From NCBI GenBank assembly GCA_050692915.1, contig JBOGVU010000024.1, positions 1 to 29,742 of the forward strand: 29,742 nt of DNA. Direction: 5' to 3'. Shown piece by piece: positions 1 to 6,987 of this stretch. Origin of the DNA: CALAEC01 sp050692915 (GTDB lineage Bacteria > Actinomycetota > UBA4738 > CALAEC01). The translations under genes and the position numbers were made by a program. The notes under the pieces were generated by a model, which was given only the letters and a program-made list of their open reading frames with translations, made no database searches and had not been told where the DNA came from. Within the stretch, counting starts at the first letter, position 1; the number at the start of each line of letters is the position of its first letter.

Positions 1-153
1 CATGGAGGTGGCCCCGTCCCGGCGCCACAGTCGCCGCCGGTCGAAGGCGGCCACCACCCGGAGGGCCTCGGCCGAGGTCGCCACCATCACCGCGGCGGCC
101 CGGTCCAGGGCGTCGGTCAGGTCTCCGGAGGTCCGCGGGGCCGCGAATCTCAT
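1..153 (-). CDS. DUF222-domain HNH endonuclease-like protein, N-terminal fragment
   Basis: The reading frame starts at ATG 153 and runs leftward off the window, so only about 51 residues are visible. They begin MRFAAPRTSGDLTDALDRAA, followed by a helical stretch and WRRDGATSM. An alternating Ala/Leu-rich helix and then a W-x-x-D-G-A-x-S motif is typical of the N-terminal DUF222 domain of actinobacterial 13E12-type HNH nucleases. In these proteins the HNH motif sits near the C-terminus, which is outside this window. A TAGAAT hexamer lies 7 nt in front of the ATG and there is no Shine-Dalgarno sequence, so the mRNA is probably leaderless. The family assignment rests on a short segment and is only moderately secure. 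Confidence 0.55.
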   Translation of the reverse strand, partial: MRFAAPRTSGDLTDALDRAAAVMVATSAEALRVVAAFDRRRLWRRDGATSM

Positions 154-160
154 GGGTGTG

Positions 161-166
161 ATTCTA
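161..166 (-). promoter_or_regulatory. -10 box of a probable leaderless promoter for the DUF222 gene
   Basis: On the minus strand the hexamer reads TAGAAT and is followed after 7 nt by ATG 153. At that distance transcription would begin at or next to the start codon. No clear -35 box is seen. The same hexamer stands in front of murA and atpZ. Confidence 0.45.
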
Positions 167-195
167 GGACGGGGGTCTGACACGAACGCATCCGA

Positions 196-201
196 TACGC
201 T
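196..201 (+). promoter_or_regulatory. possible -10 box for the DinB-like gene
   Basis: TACGCT lies 9 nt before ATG 211, with no Shine-Dalgarno sequence between. It fits the TAnnnT pattern of actinobacterial -10 boxes and would give a very short leader or none. The same hexamer stands 6 nt before potA on the other strand. Confidence 0.3.
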
Positions 202-210
202 TCCGGCCGA

Positions 211-732
211 ATGGACCCGACCCCGGACCCGGTAGCGGAGGCCGCCGAGTATCAGCGGTTCCTCCTGGCGAAGCTGGGAGACGACGACCCGGCGGAGGTC
301 CAGGCCGCTTCCCCCTCCGCGCTTCGAAAGCTCTTCGCGGAGGCCGGCGACCGGCTCCGGGGCCGCCCCGCCCCTTCGGAGTGGTCCGTCCTGGAGACCG
401 CGGGCCACATGCTCGACGGCGAGGTGGTGACCTCGGCCAGGTACCGGTGGATCCTGTCCGAGGACGAGCCCCGGCTCGTGGGCTACGACCAGGAGCTGTG
501 GATGGAACACCTCCGGCACGACCAGGACGACCCCGACCAGCTGCTGGCGGCCTTGGAGGCCCTCCGGGCCGCCAACCTCGCCCTCTGGTCGCGGAGCTCG
601 GCGGACGAGCGAGCGCGGATCGGCCTTCACGAGGAGCGTGGCCCGGAGTCCTACGAGCTCCTGTTCCGGCTGATCGCCGGCCACGACCGGAACCATCTGG
701 CTCAGGCCCGGGACGCCCTCGGCGCCGGGTAG
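211..732 (+). CDS. DinB-family (DinB/YfiT fold) protein
   Basis: A 173-residue cytoplasmic protein matching the size and layout of the DinB/YfiT four-helix-bundle superfamily. The helix-2 motif WSVLETAGHMLDGE (His66) and the late AGHDRNHL motif (His158, His162) supply the usual three-His metal site. Family members bind Ni or Zn. Some use mycothiol or bacillithiol as a cofactor, but the exact reaction cannot be told from sequence. It stands alone on the plus strand. Its 3' end is 6 bp from the convergent aminotransferase gene, and no terminator hairpin is visible between them. ATG 211 was chosen because the DinB fold begins shortly after it and a TAnnnT box precedes it. Confidence 0.8.
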   Translation: MDPTPDPVAEAAEYQRFLLAKLGDDDPAEVQAASPSALRKLFAEAGDRLRGRPAPSEWSVLETAGHMLDGEVVTSARYRWILSEDEPRLVGYDQELWMEHLRHDQDDPDQLLAALEALRAANLALWSRSSADERARIGLHEERGPESYELLFRLIAGHDRNHLAQARDALGAG

Positions 733-738
733 CGGCGC

Positions 739-2097
739 CTAGGCCACCAGGGCCTGGCAGAGCTCGGTGAACGCGGCGATGTACAGATTGATGTCGGCCT
801 CGGTGTGCTGGACGGATATGGTCCACTGCTCCTCGTCGCCGGGCGTCATGAACACGCCCCGGTTCACCATCCACGGCCACGAGGCCTCGAACAGCGCCAC
901 GTTGCACTCGAGGAAGTCCCGGTAGTTCGTGAGCGGTTTCCGCCGGTAGGACACGCAGCCCTTGCAGCCGAGGTCGACCGCGTGGGCGGGGATACCAGCA
1001 TCGTCGATGGCCCGCTGACACCCCTCGGCCAGGATCGTTCCGAGCTTGCCCAGGTACTCGTAGGCGTCGTCGGTGAGGACCTCGGTAAGTGTGGCCAGGC
1101 CGGCGGCGGCCGAGAGCGGATTCCCGTTGAACGTGCCCATGTGGGCCACGCCGGTAGTGATCTCGTTCATGAGGTCGGCCCGGCCGCCGAACGCGCCGAG
1201 GGCGGCGCCCCCACCGACGGCCTTGGCGAAGCACGACAGGTCGGGCTGGACGCCGAACCGTTCGGCCGCGCCTCCGGCGGCCACCGTGGCCCCCGACTTC
1301 ACCTCGTCGTAGATCAGCACCACGCCGTGCTTCGCGCACAGCTCCTTGACCCGCTCGAGGTAGCCCGACTGGGGAAGCACGATCCCGATGTTCATCATGA
1401 TCGGCTCCATGATCAGGCAGGCGATGTCCCCGCCTCGCTCGTCCAGCACCCGTTCCAGGGCCTGCGCGTCGTTGAAGGGGACCACGAGCGTGTGCCTGGC
1501 GGTGTCGGCCGGGATGCCCTTGGACAGGGGCGTGGAGGCCGGGGCCTCCCGCCCCCCGATCACGTCGGAGTTCGGGACCACGGAGAACATCACGGCGTCG
1601 TGATGCCCGTGGTACGAGCCCTCGATCTTCAGGATCACGTCCCTGCCGGTGGCTCCCCGGGCCAGACGGATCGCCTCCATGGTGGCCTCGGTCCCCGAGT
1701 TCGTGAAGCGGACCTGGTCGAGCCGGAAGCGCCGGCACAGCTCCTCGGCCAGGGCCACCGTCGTCTCGGTGGTGGCCGCGAAATGGGTTCCGGTCCGAGC
1801 GGCCCGCTCGATGGCCTCCACCACCTTCGGGTGCGCGTGGCCGACGGCCATCGTCCCGAATCCGCCGTGGAAGTCGACGTACTCGTTGTCGTCCACGTCC
1901 CAGACCTTGCTGCCCTGGCCCCGCCGGACGTAGATCGGGTAGGGGTCGTTGGCCTGGAACGAGGAGGCCACGCCGTACGGCATGACCCTCGAGGCACGTT
2001 CGTACAGCCGGCGGGAGGCCGGCGTCCGGTCGAGCAAGGCCCCGGCCTCGCGCTTGGCGATCTCCCCGGCCCTGGCGGTGGTGGCGTCGTCGTTCAT
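739..2097 (-). CDS. Class III PLP-dependent aminotransferase, glutamate-1-semialdehyde aminomutase-like
   Basis: A 452-residue fold-type I aminotransferase. Visible landmarks are the substrate/ring-face region WDVDDNEYVDFHGGFGT (66-82), the phosphate-binding SGTEA (134-138), SYHGHHDA (161-168), the PLP-nitrogen aspartate in IYDEVKSG (Asp264), the Schiff-base lysine in FAKAVGGG (Lys292) and GTFNGNPLS (321-329). The closest families are HemL-like and omega-amino acid transaminases. It is the last gene of a polyamine-type ABC transporter operon, starting 7 bp after the potC stop. A role in catabolism of the imported amine or amino acid is therefore more likely than tetrapyrrole synthesis; this is inference. 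The start ATG 2097 has an AGTAGGGA ribosome site just upstream. Confidence 0.88.
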   Translation of the reverse strand: MNDDATTARAGEIAKREAGALLDRTPASRRLYERASRVMPYGVASSFQANDPYPIYVRRGQGSKVWDVDDNEYVDFHGGFGTMAVGHAHPKVVEAIERAARTGTHFAATTETTVALAEELCRRFRLDQVRFTNSGTEATMEAIRLARGATGRDVILKIEGSYHGHHDAVMFSVVPNSDVIGGREAPASTPLSKGIPADTARHTLVVPFNDAQALERVLDERGGDIACLIMEPIMMNIGIVLPQSGYLERVKELCAKHGVVLIYDEVKSGATVAAGGAAERFGVQPDLSCFAKAVGGGAALGAFGGRADLMNEITTGVAHMGTFNGNPLSAAAGLATLTEVLTDDAYEYLGKLGTILAEGCQRAIDDAGIPAHAVDLGCKGCVSYRRKPLTNYRDFLECNVALFEASWPWMVNRGVFMTPGDEEQWTISVQHTEADINLYIAAFTELCQALVA

Positions 2098-2104
2098 GTC
2101 CCTA

Positions 2105-2932
2105 CTATGCCGCAGCCGCCGGCGGACGTGGCATGAGGGCCTCGGGCCTGGCCCCCCGGTAGCTCCGCCGCTGCAACGCCACGCTGGCCAGGGCCACGGC
2201 CGCCCCCACCACGAAGATCAGGGTCCCCATGACGTTCACCGCCGGGGGCACCCCGAACCGCGAGGCCCCGGCCACCCACAGCGGGAACGTCGAGGTGGCC
2301 CCGGCGTTGAAGAGCGTGATCACGTAGTCGTCGACCGAGAGCGCGAACGCCAGGACGGAGGCCGCCAGGATCCCCGGGAAGATCAGCGGCAGGGTCACCG
2401 TCCGGAACGCCGTCCACGGGGTGGCCCCGAGGTCCTTGGCGGCCTCCTCCCACTCCCGGTTGAACCCCTGGGTCCGGGCCTTCACGGTCACGACCACGTA
2501 GGAGATGTTGAACATGATGTGGGCGATGAGGATCGTCACCAGGCCTCGGGAGAAGTTCACCGTCACGAACAGCGACAAGAGCGAGGCTCCCAGAACGATC
2601 TCCGGGGTGGCCAGGGGAAGGAAGATGAACAGGTTCGTCGAGCCCCGGCCCCGGAACCGATGGCGGGTCAACGCCAGGGCGATCATCGTGCCCAGGGCCG
2701 TGGCCACCACCGTGCTGACGGCCGCGACCAGGAGGGAGTTCTTGAGGGCCAGGGTCAGCTCGGGGGTGTCGAAGATGCCCTGCCAGTGTCGGAGGGTGAA
2801 GCCCTGCCACGTGAAGTTGAACCGCCCCCGGATGTCGTTGAAGCCGAAGAGCATCATGACGGCGATCGGCAGGAACAGGTAGAGGAGCGCCACGCCGGTG
2901 TAGAGGGGGAGGATCCATCCACGCCGCTTCAT
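2105..2932 (-). CDS. potC: ABC transporter permease, spermidine/putrescine type (PotC)
   Basis: A 275-residue inner-membrane permease with the length and six-helix profile of PotC. TM1 is residues 6-27 (WILPLYTGVALLYLFLPIAV), followed by the long periplasmic FNDIRGRFNFTWQGFT segment typical of this family. The cytoplasmic coupling loop is EEAAKDLGATPWTAFRTVTLP, which carries the EAA-x3-G signature that docks on the ATPase. The start ATG (2932-2930) overlaps the TGA of the upstream permease as ATGA, so the two are probably translationally coupled. PotC proteins pair with PotB to form the membrane channel for polyamines or related cations. The exact substrate cannot be read from the permease. 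Confidence 0.9.
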   Translation of the reverse strand: MKRRGWILPLYTGVALLYLFLPIAVMMLFGFNDIRGRFNFTWQGFTLRHWQGIFDTPELTLALKNSLLVAAVSTVVATALGTMIALALTRHRFRGRGSTNLFIFLPLATPEIVLGASLLSLFVTVNFSRGLVTILIAHIMFNISYVVVTVKARTQGFNREWEEAAKDLGATPWTAFRTVTLPLIFPGILAASVLAFALSVDDYVITLFNAGATSTFPLWVAGASRFGVPPAVNVMGTLIFVVGAAVALASVALQRRSYRGARPEALMPRPPAAAA

Positions 2933-3756
2933 CCCGTCAGCTCCTCGGTCCCCAGGACCCGCGCGTACAGCGCCACGCCGACCAGGATCGCCGCCATGAG
3001 CAGGAACGAGAGGGCCGCCGCCTCCGGGTAGTCGTTGTTCTGGAGGAACTCCCGCTGGATCACGTTCCCGATCATGGTCGTGCTCGGGCTGCCCAGGTAC
3101 GTGGAGTTGATGAAGTCCCCGACGGAGGGGATGAACGTGAGGAGGGAGCCGGCGAACACGCCGGGGAGCGAGAGTGGGAACGTCACCCGGAGGAACGCGA
3201 TGGCCCGGCTCGAGTAGAGGTCGTCGGCCGCGTCCAGCAGGCTCTTGTCCATCTTCTCCAGGGCCACGTACAGCGGCAGCGCCATGAACGGCAGGAAGTT
3301 GTAGATCAGGCCGCCCAGGACGGCCACGTTCTCCCCCAGCACATGGAATCCCTGGCCGAGGATCCCGAGCTGCTTCAGCGTGCCCAGGATGATGCCCTCG
3401 TCCGCCAGGACGAACTTCCACTGGATCGTCCGGATGATGAAGGAGACGAAGAACGGGAGGATCACCAGGAACAGCAGGGCGTTCTTGAACCGCCCGCCGT
3501 GGAAGGCGATCGTGTAGGCCAGGGGATAGGCGATCAGGAGCGTGACCAACGTGGTAACGAGCCCGTACAGCAGCGAACGGATGATCTGCGTGTCGTTGCG
3601 CAGCAACACTTCTCCGTACACGCCGAAGTTCCCGGTGAGGCGGTAGCCCTGCTCCAGGGAGCCCTCCTGGAGGGACACGGACAGCATCGAGATCGTGGGG
3701 ATCACGTAGAAGAGGAGCAGCCAGACCCCCCCCGGGAGCAACAGGAAGTAGGCCAC
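2929..3756 (-). CDS. potB: ABC transporter permease, spermidine/putrescine type (PotB)
   Basis: An inner-membrane permease partner of PotC. It shows TM1 YFLLLPGGVWLLLFYVIP, several further helices, and the coupling loop DAADDLYSSRAIAFLRVTFPLSLPG. The loop lacks an intact EAA start but keeps the family layout. The interval given uses the only conventional start codon (GTG 3756) that lies after potD; it would put TM1 at the very N-terminus and has no ribosome site. The frame stays open upstream through an Arg-rich stretch (RPARRRRR), as expected for a positive-inside leader. A CTG at 3840 sits 7 nt behind a GGAGG core that lies within the end of potD. The true start may therefore be that CTG, giving 303 residues. 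It ends in an ATGA overlap with potC. Confidence 0.85.
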   Translation of the reverse strand: MAYFLLLPGGVWLLLFYVIPTISMLSVSLQEGSLEQGYRLTGNFGVYGEVLLRNDTQIIRSLLYGLVTTLVTLLIAYPLAYTIAFHGGRFKNALLFLVILPFFVSFIIRTIQWKFVLADEGIILGTLKQLGILGQGFHVLGENVAVLGGLIYNFLPFMALPLYVALEKMDKSLLDAADDLYSSRAIAFLRVTFPLSLPGVFAGSLLTFIPSVGDFINSTYLGSPSTTMIGNVIQREFLQNNDYPEAAALSFLLMAAILVGVALYARVLGTEELTG

Positions 3757-3803
3757 CGAGAGCCGTCGCCGACGACGTGCTGGCCGCGGGGCCGGCGCGG
3801 TGG

Positions 3804-5036
3804 CTACCCCTGTACCACCGTCTGGAACAGATCGTTCCAGACCCCTTCCTCCTCCTCGTCGAGCTGCTTGTACGGGATGGTCTGTGCGTTCGTCTCCTCG
3901 GTGGGGAACACGAACCGGTCCTCCGCCAGGTCGGCGCAGAACGGCGAGCAGGACAGGTCGTCGGCGTTCGGCCCGGCCGCGTCGGCCCGGATCATCTCCT
4001 GCACGGCAGCGACCGGGGACTCGTACCACACCCACTCGGTGATGTTCGTGGCGATGCGGGGGTCGTACACGTGGTTCATGAACAGGTGGGCGTCGAGCGG
4101 GTGCTCCGCGCCGACCGGGATAACCATGTTGTCGCTCCACCGCATGCCGCCGGCCTCGGGGATCACGAACCGCAGGTTCGGGTTGTCCAGGGAGAGCGCG
4201 AAGATATCCCCGGACCAGGCCATGCTGGCCACCAGGTCCCCGCGGGCCATCCCGTCGGTGTAGTCGTTGCCGTAGAAGCCCCGGACCTTATCCCGGTTGG
4301 CGATCAGCATCTGCTGCGCGGCCTCGACGTCCTCGACGGTGGCGTCCGGTGACTGGATCCCCATCGACGCCAGGGCCAGGCCGAACGTGTCGCGCATCTC
4401 CGCGAACAGCCCCACTCGTCCGGCCAGATCGTCGGCGAACAGGTCCTCGAAGCGAACGATGTCCCGTCCGACAGCCTCGACGTCGTAGCCGATCCCGGTG
4501 ATGCCGGCGGCCCACGGGATACTGTGCTCGTTGCCCGGATCGAACCACGGATCCCTGAACTTGTCCGCCACATTCGCGTCGAAGTCCGGGAGCTCCTCGT
4601 GATGGAGCCGCTCCAGGTTGCCGAGCCGGTTCATCTTGGCGATCATCCAGTCGGTCAGCACGACGATGTCCCACCCAGTGGACTGGCCCTGCGAGAGCGG
4701 CTCCCGGATCGTCCCGAAGAACTCCTCGTTGTCGTTGATCACCACGTCGTACTTCATGTCGATGCCGAACTCGGACTCGAACCCCTTGACCGTGGGGCTC
4801 CCGGTGGGCCCCTTGTCGATGTACAGGGGCCAGTTCGCCATGATCAGCTCGCCGGCCGGCTCGGGCGGCAACGGCTCGAGCCGGTCACCCTCCTGGCGAC
4901 GCTGGGCCTCCACCCCGCATGCTGCCAGCAGGGCCATGGCCCCCAGGAACATCGAGCCCCGCCCGGCCCGCCGGAGCAGCTCCCGCCGGCTCACCGGCCG
5001 GTCGAGGCCGCCGAACAGCCTCTCGATCTCACCCAC
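3804..5036 (-). CDS. potD: Extracellular polyamine-type substrate-binding lipoprotein (PotD)
   Basis: A 410-residue periplasm-facing binding protein of the PotD/PotF family, which captures polyamines for the PotABC transporter. The N-terminus has a twin-arginine motif (SRRELL, Arg17-Arg18), a hydrophobic stretch and a lipobox LLAAC with Cys40, so it is probably a Tat-exported lipoprotein. Family features include IMANWPLYIDKG, the hinge segment GWDIVVLTDWMI, PWAAGITGIGYD, and SGDIFALSLDNPNLRFVIPEAGG. GTG 5036 was preferred to an ATG 33 bp upstream because GGAGG lies 8 nt before it. It overlaps the potA stop by 8 bp. The C-terminal DEEEEG codons create a strong purine-rich ribosome-site-like run in front of potB. 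Confidence 0.88.
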   Translation of the reverse strand: MGEIERLFGGLDRPVSRRELLRRAGRGSMFLGAMALLAACGVEAQRRQEGDRLEPLPPEPAGELIMANWPLYIDKGPTGSPTVKGFESEFGIDMKYDVVINDNEEFFGTIREPLSQGQSTGWDIVVLTDWMIAKMNRLGNLERLHHEELPDFDANVADKFRDPWFDPGNEHSIPWAAGITGIGYDVEAVGRDIVRFEDLFADDLAGRVGLFAEMRDTFGLALASMGIQSPDATVEDVEAAQQMLIANRDKVRGFYGNDYTDGMARGDLVASMAWSGDIFALSLDNPNLRFVIPEAGGMRWSDNMVIPVGAEHPLDAHLFMNHVYDPRIATNITEWVWYESPVAAVQEMIRADAAGPNADDLSCSPFCADLAEDRFVFPTEETNAQTIPYKQLDEEEEGVWNDLFQTVVQG

Positions 5037-6159
5037 CGCCTGCTCCTCCCTCTCGTCCCGACACAACAAAGGTGTGTTCCGGGTGCCAGGTGAGCGTCAC
5101 GGCCTCGCCCGGCGCGGGCAGCCGGTCGGTCGAGATGCCCAGGTTCTGCGCGTATACCGTCACCACGTGCCCGTCTCGGGTGGCCACGGTGTAGACGTTG
5201 CTCACCCCCACGAACGTGGCGTCCCGCACCGTCCCCTCGATCGCGTTGTCCCCGTTGGCCGTGGAAGTCGGGGTCCCGGCGGCGATCCGGATCTTCTCCG
5301 GCCGCACGCCGAGCTTGATCCTGTCCTGCGTCGCGTCGATCGAGCCGGCCGGCACCCGAACCTTCTCCCCGGAGACGAGCTCGATCGTCCGGAAGGCCCC
5401 ATCCGGTGGCCCGACCGTACCGTCGAGGAGGTTGGACGCTCCCAGGAACCCCGCCACGAACTCGGTGGCCGGGCGCTCGTAGACGTCCTCGGGGGGGCCG
5501 ACCTGCTCGATCCGCCCGTTCCGCATCACCGCGATGCGGTCGGACATCGTCATGGCCTCCTCCTGATCGTGGGTCACGTAGATGAACGTGATGCCGATCT
5601 CGTGCTGGAGTCCCTTCAGCTCGAGCTGCATCTGCTTGCGGAGCTTCAGGTCGAGGGCGCCCAGGGGCTCGTCCAGGAGCAGGACCTGGGGCTGGTTCAC
5701 CAGGGCCCGGGCCAGGGCCACCCGCTGCTGCTGCCCGCCCGACATCTGGGTGATCCGGCGGGCCTCGAACCCGGGCATGTCCACGAGCTCCAGGATCCGA
5801 CGGACCTGCCCGGGGATGTGGTCCCTGGCGATGCGGCGCCGGCGTAGCCCGTAGGCCACGTTGTCGAACACGTTGAGGTGGGGGAACAGTGCGTAGGACT
5901 GGAAGACGGTGTTCACGTCCCGTTGGTGGGGAGGGAGGCCGGCCACGTCGGCGCCGGCGAGCTCGATGGCGCCCTCGTCGGGCTGCTCGAACCCGCCGAT
6001 CATCCGGAGCGTGGTGGTCTTCCCGCACCCCGAGGGGCCCAGCAGGCTGAAGAACTCGCCCCGGAGGATGTCGAGCGAAATGTCGTCGACCGCCACGACA
6101 TCGCCGAAGCGCTTGATGACGCCCGCCAGGCGGACGTCGACCTCCCGAGCCGTCCCCAC
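5029..6159 (-). CDS. potA: ABC transporter ATP-binding protein, polyamine type (PotA)
   Basis: A 376-residue ATPase energising the PotBC channel. It has Walker A GPSGCGKTT (41-49), Q-loop VFQSYALFPH (Gln87), the signature MSGGQQQR (139-146), Walker B VLLLDEPLGALD (159-170) and switch His197 in YVTHDQEEA. After the ATPase domain comes a C-terminal TOBE-type region (about 235-360) containing LGVRPEKIRI, usual for PotA/MalK-type subunits. It is the first gene of the five-gene operon, reading away from the ATP synthase operon. The start is GTG 6159. No Shine-Dalgarno sequence precedes it, but a TACGCT hexamer stands 6 nt upstream, consistent with a leaderless mRNA. Confidence 0.93.
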   Translation of the reverse strand: MGTAREVDVRLAGVIKRFGDVVAVDDISLDILRGEFFSLLGPSGCGKTTTLRMIGGFEQPDEGAIELAGADVAGLPPHQRDVNTVFQSYALFPHLNVFDNVAYGLRRRRIARDHIPGQVRRILELVDMPGFEARRITQMSGGQQQRVALARALVNQPQVLLLDEPLGALDLKLRKQMQLELKGLQHEIGITFIYVTHDQEEAMTMSDRIAVMRNGRIEQVGPPEDVYERPATEFVAGFLGASNLLDGTVGPPDGAFRTIELVSGEKVRVPAGSIDATQDRIKLGVRPEKIRIAAGTPTSTANGDNAIEGTVRDATFVGVSNVYTVATRDGHVVTVYAQNLGISTDRLPAPGEAVTLTWHPEHTFVVSGREGGAGGG

Positions 6160-6165
6160 GAGGAG

Positions 6166-6171
6166 AGCGTA
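6166..6171 (-). promoter_or_regulatory. -10 box of a probable leaderless promoter for the potA operon
   Basis: On the minus strand TACGCT is followed after 6 nt by GTG 6159. No ribosome site is present. The potA and atp promoters diverge within about 70 bp, so binding at the atp operator could in principle affect both. Confidence 0.35.
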
Positions 6172-6211
6172 CCCGGCGGTCGAAGGTAGCGCGCGCGAAG
6201 GAGAACCAAGG

Positions 6212-6241
6212 TTGCGGCTCCTTTGCGCCGCTTTGTATAGT
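6212..6241 (+). promoter_or_regulatory. Sigma-70-type promoter of the atp operon
   Basis: A -35 box TTGCGG (6212-6217) and a -10 box TATAGT (6236-6241) are separated by 18 bp. Transcription would begin near 6248, inside the palindrome listed next. The same architecture (TTGCnn, 18 bp, TAnAnT/TAnnCT) recurs before LVIVD genes B and G. A second box, TAGAAT at 6308-6313, lies 10 nt before the atpZ start and may be an additional promoter. Confidence 0.6.
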
Positions 6242-6245
6242 GGAG

Positions 6246-6265
6246 CTTGTGAAAAGTTTCACAAG
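6246..6265 (+). promoter_or_regulatory. Rex-type operator over the atp operon transcription start
   Basis: CTTGTGAAAAGTTTCACAAG has two perfect 9-bp inverted arms around a 2-bp centre and contains TTGTGAA-N4-TTCACAA. That is the consensus of the redox repressor Rex, which releases DNA when NADH rises relative to NAD+. In Streptomyces, Rex controls respiratory genes including the ATP synthase operon. The site begins 5 bp after the -10 box, the right place to block transcription initiation. No rex gene is in this window. Confidence 0.75.
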
Positions 6266-6323
6266 CGCCGGGACCCTGCCGGGTAGCCCCGCTCCGGCCC
6301 CCACCGATAGAATCGCCCGGCCC

Positions 6324-6539
6324 ATGGCCCCACCGAGACGCTCGGACTGGTCGGGCTTCGGCACCGGATGGGCGGCCACGGGGACGCTCCTGGCGGGGAT
6401 CCTCACCTGGGGCGGGATCGGATGGCTGATCGACCGGCTGGCCGGCACCGGCCGGCTGTTCCTGGCGATCGGGCTGGTGGTGGGGGCGGCCGGGGGCATC
6501 TACCTCGTCTACGTGCGATATGGCAAGACCGACGACTGA
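6324..6539 (+). CDS. atpZ: AtpZ/AtpI-family small membrane protein of the ATP synthase operon
   Basis: A 71-residue protein with two membrane helices (about 16-37 and 43-64) and the motif GWAATGTLLAGILTWGGIG-WLIDR. This matches the AtpZ-type subunit found first in many F1Fo operons and proposed to help assembly or Mg/Ca handling. ATG 6324 was chosen over an in-frame ATG at 6240, because the upstream start lies inside the promoter and operator. Its last 20 bp overlap the next gene. The assignment rests on position, length and helix pattern. Confidence 0.75.
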   Translation: MAPPRRSDWSGFGTGWAATGTLLAGILTWGGIGWLIDRLAGTGRLFLAIGLVVGAAGGIYLVYVRYGKTDD

Positions 6540-6987
6540 ACCGGCCGAGCGGGTGATGGTCCGCCGGGCCCTCGTGGCCGGCGGCCTGGCCGTCCCGGTT
6601 GCCCTGGCCGCCGGGTTCGCCGTTGACGGGGGGCCAGGGGCGTGGTCGGCGATCCTCGGCGTGGTCCTGGTGGTGGCGAACTTCGCCGCCCACGGGCTGT
6701 CGCTGGCGTGGGCGGCCACGGTGTCGATCCCCGTGCTCCAGGTCGTGGCCCTGGGCGGTTTCGGGGTGCGCATGGCGGTCTTCGTGGGCGCTCTATTCCT
6801 CCTCGACAGCCAGGCGTTCTTCCGGCCGGCCGTGTTCGGCGTGGCCGCGGTGACGTCGGTGGTGGGCCTCCTCGTTTATGAGGCCCGGCTGGCGGCCCGC
6901 GGGCTCGGCGCCGGGCTCCGGATCCCCCCGGACCCCGCCGCGGCGGCCGCGGCCGAGGAGCTCCGGGCCCGGGAGGAGGCTCGATGA
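6520..6987 (+). CDS. atpI: ATP synthase protein I (AtpI-like), c-ring assembly factor
   Basis: A 155-residue membrane protein with four predicted helices (roughly 15-35, 40-66, 69-95 and 100-121) and a cytoplasmic Ala/Glu-rich tail. Size, helix number and position between atpZ and atpB match the AtpI subunit, which assists assembly of the c-ring in other bacteria. The sequence is poorly conserved, as is usual for AtpI. ATG 6520 overlaps atpZ by 20 bp. An alternative ATG at 6556 would remove 12 residues. The stop overlaps the atpB start as ATGA, indicating coupled translation. Confidence 0.7.
   Translation: MARPTTEPAERVMVRRALVAGGLAVPVALAAGFAVDGGPGAWSAILGVVLVVANFAAHGLSLAWAATVSIPVLQVVALGGFGVRMAVFVGALFLLDSQAFFRPAVFGVAAVTSVVGLLVYEARLAARGLGAGLRIPPDPAAAAAAEELRAREEAR

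Noticed and set aside
739..2097. Naming the aminotransferase hemL
   Set aside because: The family resemblance is general to class III enzymes and the operon context is polyamine transport. No haem genes are nearby.
805..2136. Long open frame on the plus strand opposite the aminotransferase
   Set aside because: It is an Arg/Gly/Pro-rich shadow caused by high GC. The opposite strand encodes a complete enzyme with all catalytic motifs.
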